A DNA stretch of 64,000 nt from NCBI GenBank assembly GCA_905198835.1, contig CAJKDY010000013.1:19614-83613 (forward strand), written 5' to 3'. A program made the translations under genes and the position numbers. Under the pieces are notes generated by a model. It was not told where the DNA came from. It saw only the letters and a program-made list of their open reading frames with translations, and made no database searches. The stretch's first letter is position 1; every line of letters begins with the position of its first letter. Shown here in pieces: positions 1 through 7,658 of this stretch. Origin of the DNA: an uncultured Eubacteriales bacterium (GTDB taxonomy: Bacteria; Bacillota; Clostridia; Oscillospirales; Oscillospiraceae).

Positions 1-18
1 CCACCGAGGAGGTGCCCA

Positions 19-1122
19 ATGCTTCCGCTTAACGACCTCATCGCCCTGGCCAAGGAGCGCCGCACCTCAGATATCCACCTCTGTCCCGGCCTGCCGGCTC
101 GCTTCCGCATCGACGGCGCGCTGCAGGATATGGACGAGTACGTCCTCACCCCGGAGGAGTGCCTGGCCTACGCCAAGGAGATGCTTCCAGGCGAGGACCT
201 GGACGGCCCTGGCGAGTGGGACCTGGCCATCACCTTCCCCGGCCCCATCCGCTGCCGCGTCAACATTTTCCGCCAGCGGGTGGGCGTGTCCTCGGCCATC
301 CGTCTGCTGTCTGAAAAAATTCCTGAGCTGGACGATCTGGGCCTGCCCCCCGCGGTGAGCCGCCTGCCCGAGCTCAACAAGGGCCTGGTGCTGGTCACAG
401 GCGAGACGGGCTCCGGTAAATCCACCACTCTGGCCTCCATTCTGAACCGCATCAACCACACCAAGGCCTGCCACATCGTCACCATGGAGGACCCCATCGA
501 GTACGTTTACGCCCCTGACAAGTGCGTCATCAGCCAGCGGGAGATCGGCCTACATACCGATAGCTACGCCAACGCCCTCCGGGCCGTTTTGCGTGAGGAC
601 CCGGACGTGATCCTCATCGGCGAGATGCGGGACAACGCCACCATCGAGACCGCCCTCACTGCCGCCGAGACCGGCCACCTGGTCTTTGCCACCCTCCACG
701 TGGGCTCCGCCGCCGAGACGGTGGACCGCGTGGTCACTGTCTTCCCCGCAGAGCGGCAGCAGCAGATCAGGCTCCAGCTCTCCACCACCCTCATGGCCGT
801 GCTTTCCCAGCAGCTGCTGCCCCGGAAGACCCAGGGCCGGGTATGCGCCTGCGAGCTGATGATGGTCAACGCCGCCATCCGAAACCTGATCCGGGAGGGC
901 AAGACGCCCCAGATCGAAAGTGCGCTGTCCACCTCAGCCAGCGAGGGGTCGCTGACCATGGACAACTGCATTCTGGACCTCTACCGCAAGCAGATCATCT
1001 CTCCCGAGACCGCCGTGGCGGCGGCCCGGGATACGGAGAACATGCGCAAGAACACCATGCTCGGCGGCGGCTTCCAGGCCCCCGGCGGCTGGAAGAGCGG
1101 GGAGGGCCGTCCGAGAATTTAA
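19..1122 (+). CDS. pilT: Type IV pilus retraction ATPase PilT
   Basis: Hexameric cytoplasmic ATPase that drives depolymerisation of type IV pili. The 367 residues match the usual PilT length. The N-terminal PAS-like part carries the SDIHL motif (about residues 17-21), followed by Walker A GETGSGKST (about 127-135), the Asp box around TMEDPIEY, Walker B around DPDVILIGEM and the His box ATLHVGSA. A GAGGAGGT ribosome binding site lies just before the ATG. It is the first gene in the window, and pilB is likely just upstream outside it. It is followed by pilC and the rest of a pilus operon. The family includes GspE/PilB, but the short N-terminus and the retraction-type motif AIRxxLREDPD fit PilT best. 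Confidence 0.93.
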   Translation: MLPLNDLIALAKERRTSDIHLCPGLPARFRIDGALQDMDEYVLTPEECLAYAKEMLPGEDLDGPGEWDLAITFPGPIRCRVNIFRQRVGVSSAIRLLSEKIPELDDLGLPPAVSRLPELNKGLVLVTGETGSGKSTTLASILNRINHTKACHIVTMEDPIEYVYAPDKCVISQREIGLHTDSYANALRAVLREDPDVILIGEMRDNATIETALTAAETGHLVFATLHVGSAAETVDRVVTVFPAERQQQIRLQLSTTLMAVLSQQLLPRKTQGRVCACELMMVNAAIRNLIREGKTPQIESALSTSASEGSLTMDNCILDLYRKQIISPETAVAAARDTENMRKNTMLGGGFQAPGGWKSGEGRPRI

Positions 1123-1162
1123 AGCCCCCGCCAGACCCTAGAGAAAGGAGGCCCGTGGAAGC

Positions 1163-2380
1163 GTGAACACCTACAAATACCGCGCCCGAGGCGTGGAGAG
1201 CGGCAAGAGCGTCAGCGGCGTCATCGAAGCCTACAGCGAATACGAAGCCGTGGCCCAGATCAAGGCTCAGGATATGATCGTAGAAAAGATCGAGCAGATG
1301 ACCCAGAAGCAGGGCGTCCACGTGGACCTTAACGAGCCCTTGTGGGTCAGCGACAAGGTTTTATCCCTGACCGCCAGCCAGTTCGCCATCATGCTGCGAG
1401 CGGGCCTTCCCATGGGCAAGGTGGTCTCCCTCATCGCCGACCAGACCAGCGACAAGTTGATGAAGAAGATCTTGACCGCCTGTGCCGCCGACGTGTCCGC
1501 GGGCTACTCCCTGGCCCAGTCGTTGGAGAAAAACGGCAAGAAGATCCCCGCCGCCTTTATCGAGACGGTACGGGCCGGCGAGGAGTCCGGCTCCCTGGAG
1601 ATCTGCTTTACCCGCTTGAAGGACTACTACGAAAAGGCCCATAAGCTAAAGCGTAAGGTCAAGTCCGCTCTGACCTACCCCATCATCCTCATCATCCTGG
1701 CCTTCGTAGTGGTGGGCATCGTGATGGTGGTGCTGGTGCCCAGCATGATCGGGATATTTGAAAACGCCGGAGAGGACCTGCCTCTGCCGACCCTGATCCT
1801 CATGGCCATCTCCGACTTCTTCGTGGCCTGGTGGCCGGTGCTCATCGGCGCGCTGGCCGCCATTCTCATCGGCATCAAGCTCTACGGCAAGACCCCGGCG
1901 GGGGCGCTCAACATGGGCAAATTCAAGCTGAAGCTCCCGGTCATCGGCAAGATCGGCATCATGAACGCCGCCAGCCAGTTTGCCAACACCCTGTGCGTGC
2001 TGCTCACGGCAGGTCTGCCCATCAACCGGGTGCTGGCCATCACCAGCCGGGTCATGGATAACCCCGCCGTGGCCAAGACCCTGGACGAATCGGTGGCCGA
2101 TCTGGAGGAGGGCAAGCGCCTGGCCGTGGCCCTCCGGGACAACCCCTACCTGCCCCCCATGCTCATCGAGATGGTCAGCGTGGGCGAGGAAACTGGCGCT
2201 TTGGAGGACACCATGAACACCATCGGCACTTACTACGACGAGGAGGCCGCCGCCGCCTCGGAAAAGGCCCTTGGGATGCTGGAGCCCATGATGACGGTCT
2301 TCCTGGGCGTGTTCATCGGCTTTATCGTCATCGCCATCTACATGCCCATGTTTACCATGGAGACCCTGGTGGCGGGTTAA
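1163..2380 (+). CDS. pilC: Type IV pilus inner-membrane platform protein PilC (GspF family)
   Basis: Polytopic membrane protein that forms the assembly platform on which the pilus ATPases act. It is 405 residues, typical for PilC/GspF. Two homologous T2SSF domains are visible (about 70-195 and 275-395), each ending in hydrophobic segments such as TYPIILIILAFVVVGIVMVV and MTVFLGVFIGFIVIAIY. The start is GTG at 1163, chosen because AAAGGAGG lies about 12 bases upstream. It is separated from pilT by 40 bases and is in the same operon. Confidence 0.93.
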   Translation: MNTYKYRARGVESGKSVSGVIEAYSEYEAVAQIKAQDMIVEKIEQMTQKQGVHVDLNEPLWVSDKVLSLTASQFAIMLRAGLPMGKVVSLIADQTSDKLMKKILTACAADVSAGYSLAQSLEKNGKKIPAAFIETVRAGEESGSLEICFTRLKDYYEKAHKLKRKVKSALTYPIILIILAFVVVGIVMVVLVPSMIGIFENAGEDLPLPTLILMAISDFFVAWWPVLIGALAAILIGIKLYGKTPAGALNMGKFKLKLPVIGKIGIMNAASQFANTLCVLLTAGLPINRVLAITSRVMDNPAVAKTLDESVADLEEGKRLAVALRDNPYLPPMLIEMVSVGEETGALEDTMNTIGTYYDEEAAAASEKALGMLEPMMTVFLGVFIGFIVIAIYMPMFTMETLVAG

Positions 2381-2426
2381 TTCCCTTTGGTTTCATACGC
2401 GGGGCCTGACCTCCCCGTGATGGAAT

Positions 2427-2442
2427 AAAATACATGTATTTT
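2427..2442. promoter_or_regulatory. 16-bp perfect palindrome upstream of the major pilin
   Basis: AAAATACATGTATTTT sits 18 bases before the pilin ATG, just ahead of its AAGGAGG ribosome binding site. It is an AT-rich perfect palindrome in an otherwise GC-rich operon. It could be an operator or a short RNA hairpin controlling pilin translation. The function is not shown by the sequence. Confidence 0.4.
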
Positions 2443-2460
2443 GACAAGGAGGAAAAGAGT

Positions 2461-2814
2461 ATGAAAAAGGTCAACAAGAAAAAGGGCTTTACCCTGGCTG
2501 AGCTGTTGGTGGTCATCGCCATCCTGGCCATCCTGGTCGCCGTGGCCGTGCCCATCTTCACCGGCGTGCTGGGCGATGCCGAGACCAAGGTCATCAACGC
2601 CAACGTCCGCGCTGTCCGTGGTGCCGCTGTCACCAAGATTTTGAGCGACCCGACCATGGATAAGACTGGCCCGTGGCTGGCCACCGCTGTGGTTGACGAC
2701 ACTGGCGAGATGACTTCTCTGACTGTAGTGAAGGATGCCAGTGCTGCGTCGAACGAGTCAATTCCCACCAAGGCTGCTGACACTTACAAAGTCGCGATCA
2801 CCAGCGTTGACTAA
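2461..2814 (+). CDS. Major type IV pilin (prepilin)
   Basis: Small secreted structural subunit of the pilus, 117 residues. The class III signal is short and basic (MKKVNKKKG) with cleavage expected after Gly9, then FTLAELLVVIAILAILVAVA, with Glu5 of the mature protein in place for assembly. The globular part is short and ends VAITSVD. Start 2461 is chosen over the upstream ATG at 2434 because AAGGAGG lies 8 bases before it and the prepilin leader begins there. It is the best candidate for the main pilin because it has its own leader region and strong downstream hairpins, and it is followed by the prepilin peptidase gene. Confidence 0.9.
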   Translation: MKKVNKKKGFTLAELLVVIAILAILVAVAVPIFTGVLGDAETKVINANVRAVRGAAVTKILSDPTMDKTGPWLATAVVDDTGEMTSLTVVKDASAASNESIPTKAADTYKVAITSVD

Positions 2815-2834
2815 TTTTAGTTTCCACCCTTTCT

Positions 2835-2898
2835 CGAGGGGCGCGTGACCCGCGCCCCTCGGCGGGGGAAAGGGGCCAGGCACACTGGCCCTTTTCCC
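2835..2898 (+). terminator. Two strong hairpins after the pilin gene (attenuator or mRNA-stabiliser)
   Basis: Stem 1 pairs CGAGGGGCGCG (2835-2845) with CGCGCCCCTCG (2851-2861). Stem 2 pairs GGGGAAAGGGGCCAG (2865-2879) with CTGGCCCTTTTCCC (2885-2898). Neither is followed by a clean U-run. They therefore more likely protect the 3' end of an abundant pilin mRNA, or partly terminate, than block the operon completely. Confidence 0.55.
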
Positions 2899-2950
2899 GC
2901 GCTTTCCCCGTTTTCGGGAGACCCACGCAGGAAAAGGAGCGTGAGGACCC

Positions 2951-3736
2951 ATGCCCAGCTATTTTCCCTGGCTCCTGCGGGCCTACATCCTGTTTTTGGT
3001 CTTTCTGCTGGGGGCCTGCATCGGCAGCTTTCTGGACTGCTCCGCCGGGCGGTATGTCCGCAAGGTCCCCTATCTCAAGGGCCGGTCCCACTGTGACGTC
3101 TGCGGCAAGACCCTGGACGCTTTGGACCTCATTCCCATCGTCAGTTACCTGGTCCGCCGGGGCCGCTGCCGCTGGTGCGGGGCCAAGATCCCGCCCCGGT
3201 GTCTGGCGGTGGAGAGCCTGACGGGGCTCGTCTACCTCACCACGGTGTGGTCCTTAGGGCTGACCCTCCAGAGCGTGGAGGCCCTCGTTTTAGAGAGCTG
3301 CCTTGTGTGGCTGGCTCTGGTCGACCTGGACACCATGGAGCTGCCAAACGGCCCCATGCTGGCCGGGGCGGTGAGCTGGCTGGCCTTTTTGGTCAGCTAC
3401 CCGGATCCGATCCATCGGCTTTGGTGGGGTGCGCTGGGCGCTTTGTGTATTGGCGGCGGCGTGCTGTGTGTCAGCCTCATTGCCGACAAGGTGCTGAGAA
3501 AAGAAAGCATGGGCGGCGGCGACATCAAGCTGCTGGCCCTTCTGGGGCTGTATTTAGGCCCGGACGGTGGCTTGCTGCTGCTGATCCTGGCCTGTGTCAT
3601 GGGCCTTGCGCTGGCTGCCATCCTGCGAGCGGGCCGGGGCAGGGAGTTTCCCTTTGGTCCCGCCATTGCCCTGGCCGCATGGCCCTGCCTGCTGGCAGGC
3701 CAGCGGGTATTGACGTGGTATTTCGGACTGTTTTGA
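2951..3736 (+). CDS. pilD: Prepilin peptidase / N-methyltransferase PilD (A24 family)
   Basis: Integral-membrane aspartyl protease that cleaves prepilin leaders and usually methylates the new N-terminus. It has 261 residues with several hydrophobic segments. The cytoplasmic zinc-binding part has two CxxC pairs (CDVCGK and CRWCGA, about 50-77). The catalytic Asp residues are in DLDTMELPN (about 119) and the GGGDIK motif (about 179-184). ATG at 2951 follows AAAAGGAG. It lies in the pilus operon and is expected to process the pilin-like proteins encoded on both sides. Confidence 0.93.
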   Translation: MPSYFPWLLRAYILFLVFLLGACIGSFLDCSAGRYVRKVPYLKGRSHCDVCGKTLDALDLIPIVSYLVRRGRCRWCGAKIPPRCLAVESLTGLVYLTTVWSLGLTLQSVEALVLESCLVWLALVDLDTMELPNGPMLAGAVSWLAFLVSYPDPIHRLWWGALGALCIGGGVLCVSLIADKVLRKESMGGGDIKLLALLGLYLGPDGGLLLLILACVMGLALAAILRAGRGREFPFGPAIALAAWPCLLAGQRVLTWYFGLF

Positions 3737-3772
3737 GAGCTTGAGAGATTCTGAGGAGAGGAGTTGACTGCC

Positions 3773-4750
3773 ATGGGCCAGGTACAGCTTGGCATCGACA
3801 TCGGCAACCGCAGCGTCCATATGGTGGAATGGGACGGCAAAAAGGTCCGGGAGCCGGTGGTGGAGCCGCTGCCCGAAGGGCTTGTGAAGGAGGGACGCAT
3901 CGTCTCTCCCGCGGCGATGGCCGACTTTCTCAAGGGCGTGAAGAGGACCCATAAGCTCCACGCCAAGGACGCGTCGCTGGCGCTGCACTCCGCGGAGTGC
4001 TTCTGCCGCCGTTTCGATGTGCCAGCCATGACCCATCAGCAGCTCAAGGTGAACCTCTCCTACGAGTTTCGGGACTTTATCACCCAGGAGAAGGAGAAGT
4101 ATTCTTACGACTACGCCGTGCTGGACCGGCTGGACGAGGGCAAGCGGCTGGACCTGATGGCCGCCGCCACCGCCAAGGAGACCATCGCCATGTACGAGGA
4201 TATCCTCCACAAGGCTGGCTTCAAACTAAAGGTGGCCATCCCCGACGAGGTGGCCTATGTCAACGTCCTAGCAAAATTCGGCGGCGAAGAGGCGGGCCAG
4301 GGGAGCTGCTGCCTTCTGGACCTGGGCCACGCGGCGGTAAGCATCCATATGTTCCGCCAGGGCCGCTACCAGTCGGGCCGGAGCCTGGACTACGGCTGCG
4401 CCGCGCTGGACGAGGCCATCGCCGAGCACTTCTCCGTGGCCCCCTACCTGGCCTGCGGCTACCGGGAGACCAACTACCAGGGTTGCCAGGATCTGGACCG
4501 GTGCAAGGAGATCTACAATATCATCGCCCTGGAGGTCCTCAAGGCGGTCAACTACTATAACTATTCCAACGCCGAGCACCCCGTGGAGCAGGTCTGCTGC
4601 CGGGGCGGCGGCGTGGGCATCACGCCGCTTGTAGAGGCGCTGGAGACTACGCTCAGCGTGAGCGTCAAGGGCTGGGAAGCTCTGCTGCCGGAGCTTGAGC
4701 GGGAGCCTGGCTCGCTGCTGGCTCTGGGCGCGGCGCTGCAAAGGGGGTGA
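3773..4750 (+). CDS. pilM: Type IV pilus assembly protein PilM
   Basis: Actin-like cytoplasmic protein that binds the N-terminus of PilN to form the pilus alignment complex. The ATPase-like fold shows phosphate-1 motif LGIDIGNRSVHMVEW near the N-terminus, a second GHAAVSIHMF motif (about 190), and RGGGVGITPL near residue 280. The reading frame is open from a TTG at 3764, but AGGAGAGGAG runs directly into that codon. ATG 3773, about 9 bases from the Shine-Dalgarno, is the better start (325 residues). It overlaps the pilN-like gene at its 3' end. Confidence 0.88.
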   Translation: MGQVQLGIDIGNRSVHMVEWDGKKVREPVVEPLPEGLVKEGRIVSPAAMADFLKGVKRTHKLHAKDASLALHSAECFCRRFDVPAMTHQQLKVNLSYEFRDFITQEKEKYSYDYAVLDRLDEGKRLDLMAAATAKETIAMYEDILHKAGFKLKVAIPDEVAYVNVLAKFGGEEAGQGSCCLLDLGHAAVSIHMFRQGRYQSGRSLDYGCAALDEAIAEHFSVAPYLACGYRETNYQGCQDLDRCKEIYNIIALEVLKAVNYYNYSNAEHPVEQVCCRGGGVGITPLVEALETTLSVSVKGWEALLPELEREPGSLLALGAALQRG

Positions 4751-4755
4751 GGGCC

Positions 4756-5331
4756 ATGGCGAAAAAGGAAAAGGCGGTGGCCTCCAAGACCACGATGAAT
4801 CTGGCCGTGCGGGAGCGGGACCTCTCCAAAAGCCCCGTGGTGGCCCTGCCTGTCATCGTGCTCATCGCCCTGGTGGCCATCCTGGTGAGCTGGGGCGTGG
4901 GCACCCAGCTGGGGCGGGTCAACACCGCCCAGCGGGAGGTGGACCGGATGCGCGCCAACATCGCCCAGCTCCAGGCCGGCTACGCCGACTATGACGAGGT
5001 GCAGGAGGAGTATAACCGCTACACCTATGAGAACTTCGACCGTACCATCCAAGACCGTTTGGAAGTGCTGAGCCTGATGGAGCGGCAGGTCTATCCCGTC
5101 TGCGCGGTGCGGAGCTTCTCGGTGGCCGGGCGGCAGATGTCGCTGGTGCTGGAGGGGCTGACGCTGGAGAGCACCTCCGCCCTCATCACCCGGTTGAATG
5201 CCGAGGAGATGGTGGACTCGGTGAGCGTCAGCGTCTATGACGCCACGTCCGATTCCGGCGCCACCTATCCGCTGACCAACATGGTCATTGTCCTGTCCGA
5301 CGCCAGCAAGACCGAGGAGGTGGCGAAATAA
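4756..5331 (+). CDS. pilN: PilN-like pilus assembly membrane protein
   Basis: Bitopic membrane protein of the PilMNO alignment complex. A short cytoplasmic N-terminus is followed by one transmembrane helix (LPVIVLIALVAILVSWGVG, about 31-50), a coiled coil (about 55-90) and a small periplasmic-type ferredoxin-like domain. GTG at 4747 is also in frame, but AAGGGGGTGAGG just before ATG 4756 favours the latter (191 residues). Sequence similarity to named PilN proteins is weak by eye. The assignment rests on topology, size and its place between pilM and the PilO-like gene. Confidence 0.72.
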   Translation: MAKKEKAVASKTTMNLAVRERDLSKSPVVALPVIVLIALVAILVSWGVGTQLGRVNTAQREVDRMRANIAQLQAGYADYDEVQEEYNRYTYENFDRTIQDRLEVLSLMERQVYPVCAVRSFSVAGRQMSLVLEGLTLESTSALITRLNAEEMVDSVSVSVYDATSDSGATYPLTNMVIVLSDASKTEEVAK

Positions 5332-6005
5332 TGCTCATGCGCAACTTTACCCGCCGGGAAAAGGTCATGCTGGTGATCTTGGTGCTGGTGCTGATGGTGG
5401 GGCTCTATTTCCTGTGCGTCCACCGTCCTGTGGAAAACCGGCTGGAGGAGCTGGAGCTGGAAAAGGAGGACCTGGAGCTCCAGACCACGGTGGCCACGGT
5501 GAAGCTCAGCCAGCGAAACAAAATGAAGGCGGAGCTGGACGAGATCTTCGCCCTCCCCAAGGACCAGATCACCGTCATGCCGCCATATAATAATCTGGAG
5601 GCCCTGATGGTCCAGTTTGACAGCATTTTTATGGGCCTGGAGCCCAAGCTCAGCTTCCCTGAGGTCCGCTTTGCCGAGGGCATTGCCACCCGGCCCATCG
5701 AGTTTGAGTTCGACGCTCCTGGCTACGATCAAGCCCGGGCCATCCTGACCCGCCTGACTCGCACCGGCCAGCGCTCTCTGCTGGACGGCCTTTCCATCCG
5801 GCCTATGGACACGGTGGTCACAGACCGCTCCGGGATGCTCCAAAACCGCACAGCCGGCGGCGACATCAAGACAGAGAGCGTGTCGGTGAAGGGGACCATC
5901 TACTTCTATGAGTTGGCCCCGGAGAGCCTGAAGCAAGAACAGGCGGAGGCGGCCGCCAAGGCGGAGGCAGAAGCCAAAGCGGCAGCGGAGGCGGCGAAGA
6001 AATGA
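5331..6005 (+). CDS. pilO: PilO-like pilus assembly membrane protein with Ala/Glu/Lys tail
   Basis: Bitopic protein with an N-terminal helix (VMLVILVLVLMVGLYFLCV, about 11-29), then a heptad-rich coil (VENRLEELELEKEDLELQ) and a compact domain, as in PilO, the partner of PilN. 224 residues. Translation is coupled: its ATG shares one base with the upstream stop (TAATG). The last about 25 residues are almost only Ala, Glu, Lys and Gln, which is unusual for PilO and probably forms a charged helix. Assignment is by order and topology. Confidence 0.7.
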   Translation: MLMRNFTRREKVMLVILVLVLMVGLYFLCVHRPVENRLEELELEKEDLELQTTVATVKLSQRNKMKAELDEIFALPKDQITVMPPYNNLEALMVQFDSIFMGLEPKLSFPEVRFAEGIATRPIEFEFDAPGYDQARAILTRLTRTGQRSLLDGLSIRPMDTVVTDRSGMLQNRTAGGDIKTESVSVKGTIYFYELAPESLKQEQAEAAAKAEAEAKAAAEAAKK

Positions 6006-6706
6006 AGGGGGTAGTCAGAAAGCTCAGGAGTACCCGGGGCGCTTCCATCATCATCGCCCTGCTGGTGCTTTTGATCTGTATTACCGCCGGGGCCGCGGCG
6101 CTCACCGCCGCCGGAGCCAATGCCGGGCGCTATACCCATCTGCGCACCGACCAGCAGCGCTACCTGGCCGTGTCCTCGGCGGCCAAGCTGATGCGAAGTG
6201 AGCTCAGCGGCAAGACCTTTACCGCCTCGGCGGTGATGGAGGAAAACAAGGGAGTGGACCCGGACAGCGGCGCGCTGCCCTTTGAATTGGAACTGGCTAC
6301 CAGCGCCTATGCCGGCGCCTTTGGCCCTTGGCTGGAGGATGACCTGGAGGCTCTGTTTCAGGCCACTGCCATCCCCGAAGAATGGTGGGCTCAGGCGGGC
6401 CTTGCCGTTCCCGACGCGCACGGGGGCGTGAAGTATACCGGCCTGGGTCTGGATGTGGGCGGCGACGAGCCGCTTTTGAGCCAGGTGAAGTGGGAGCTGG
6501 CGCTGGAGGAGGATTACACCCTCACCGCCCGCTTCTGGCTGGAGGAGGAGGGCGCCAGTTACTATCCCACTGTTCTCACCGTCCCCGCCCAGGTCCAGGA
6601 GACCACTTCCGAGCCTGAGCGCGTCGGCGCGGGCCAGCGGTGGCGAACCACCAAGACCCTTACCGTCTCCTGGAATGAAGCGGGTGCGGTGATTACACAG
6701 GGTTGA
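6002..6706 (+). CDS. PilX-like pilus-locus membrane protein
   Basis: A 234-residue protein with one N-terminal hydrophobic helix (ASIIIALLVLLICITAGAAAL, about 15-35) preceded by a basic stretch ending RSTRG, then a hydrophilic domain. The Gly before the helix resembles a prepilin site, but the mature position 5 is Ile, not Glu, so classical processing and assembly are uncertain. PilX-type proteins share this layout. The start overlaps the pilO-like stop (ATGA). It probably acts with the minor pilins encoded just downstream. Confidence 0.6.
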   Translation: MKGVVRKLRSTRGASIIIALLVLLICITAGAAALTAAGANAGRYTHLRTDQQRYLAVSSAAKLMRSELSGKTFTASAVMEENKGVDPDSGALPFELELATSAYAGAFGPWLEDDLEALFQATAIPEEWWAQAGLAVPDAHGGVKYTGLGLDVGGDEPLLSQVKWELALEEDYTLTARFWLEEEGASYYPTVLTVPAQVQETTSEPERVGAGQRWRTTKTLTVSWNEAGAVITQG

Positions 6707-6746
6707 TTTTTGACGGAAAAATACCAAAGGGAAGGAGGCGTTTTCT

Positions 6747-7085
6747 ATGAGAAGGGAGAAGCGAAAGCCGCGATCCCGCCGGGGCGAGACCCTGACGGAG
6801 GTCCTGGTGGCCCTTTTGGTGGTCAGCCTGTCCATCGTCCTGCTCACCGCTATGGTCAACGCCTCCATGTCCATCAACGCCCAGATGCGCCAGGCCGACA
6901 GCGACCCGGACGACGGCTTTTATCCCGCCCTGTCCGACGCCGAGACCCACGCATTTGACCATAACACCGACGACTCCGTCACCATCCGCGTCACCGGCGG
7001 CCCCAGCACCCTGACCCTGGACCAGGTGTATTCCTACACCGCCGATGGCCTGGGCGGTTTGGTGGTCTACGGCAAGGAGGGGTGA
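6747..7085 (+). CDS. Minor pilin-like protein
   Basis: 112 residues with a strongly basic leader (MRREKRKPRSRRG) and a prepilin helix ETLTEVLVALLVVSLSIVLL. Cleavage after Gly would leave a mature N-terminus beginning Glu-Thr-Leu-Thr-Glu, so Glu5 is present. The first mature residue is Glu rather than the usual Phe or Met. The remaining domain is very short. GAAGGAGGCG lies before the ATG. It probably belongs to the priming or tip complex with the next two genes. Confidence 0.75.
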   Translation: MRREKRKPRSRRGETLTEVLVALLVVSLSIVLLTAMVNASMSINAQMRQADSDPDDGFYPALSDAETHAFDHNTDDSVTIRVTGGPSTLTLDQVYSYTADGLGGLVVYGKEG

Positions 7086-7087
7086 GC

Positions 7088-7642
7088 ATGGCGGCGAGAC
7101 GAACGCGCAGAGCCAGAAAGGGCTTCTCCCTGGCCGAGACGTTGGTGGCCGTCTTGATCCTGGGCCTTTTGAGCTCGGCGGCGGCCCTGGGAGTCAGCCA
7201 GGCACTGTGGCAGCGCAACAAGTCCATTGCCCTGGCCGACGCCCAGACGGTGGCCTCCACCGCGGCCCAGATCGTTACCGACCAGATCCGCTATGGCCGT
7301 ATCGCCTCGGTGGAGAGCGATGGGGCCATGATCCTGGCCAGCGGAGTCTACCAGACCCCTGTGTGTATCAGCCTGGATGAGGATGGCTACCTGACCACCC
7401 AGGGCGTCACCGCTACCAATGGCGGCGGTCTCAGCCGGGGCAGGGCGTATGCCCTTTTGGGCCTGGACGCTTACTGCGGGCTGCACCTGTCCGATCTGGC
7501 CTTTACCCTCCATGAAAGCGGCGACACAGTGGAGTCGGTGGATGTGAAACTGTCCGTGGCCCAGGCCGGTGAGACGCAGAGCCTCTGGGATCTGGAATTT
7601 TCCGTAGCGCCGGTGAACCCCCAGCGCTTTACCGTGGAGTGA
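7088..7642 (+). CDS. Minor pilin-like protein (prepilin N-terminal methylation motif)
   Basis: 184 residues. A basic leader ending RARKG precedes FSLAETLVAVLILGLLSSAA, a standard type IV prepilin signal with mature Glu5. The soluble part follows the pilin pattern, with a long N-terminal helix and then a beta-rich domain. A GTG at 7082 is in frame, but AAGGAGG just upstream is best spaced for ATG 7088. It overlaps or abuts the neighbouring minor pilin gene and is followed after 16 bases by the giant pilin-like gene. Confidence 0.82.
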   Translation: MAARRTRRARKGFSLAETLVAVLILGLLSSAAALGVSQALWQRNKSIALADAQTVASTAAQIVTDQIRYGRIASVESDGAMILASGVYQTPVCISLDEDGYLTTQGVTATNGGGLSRGRAYALLGLDAYCGLHLSDLAFTLHESGDTVESVDVKLSVAQAGETQSLWDLEFSVAPVNPQRFTVE

Positions 7643-7658
7643 AGGGAGATGAGCATGG

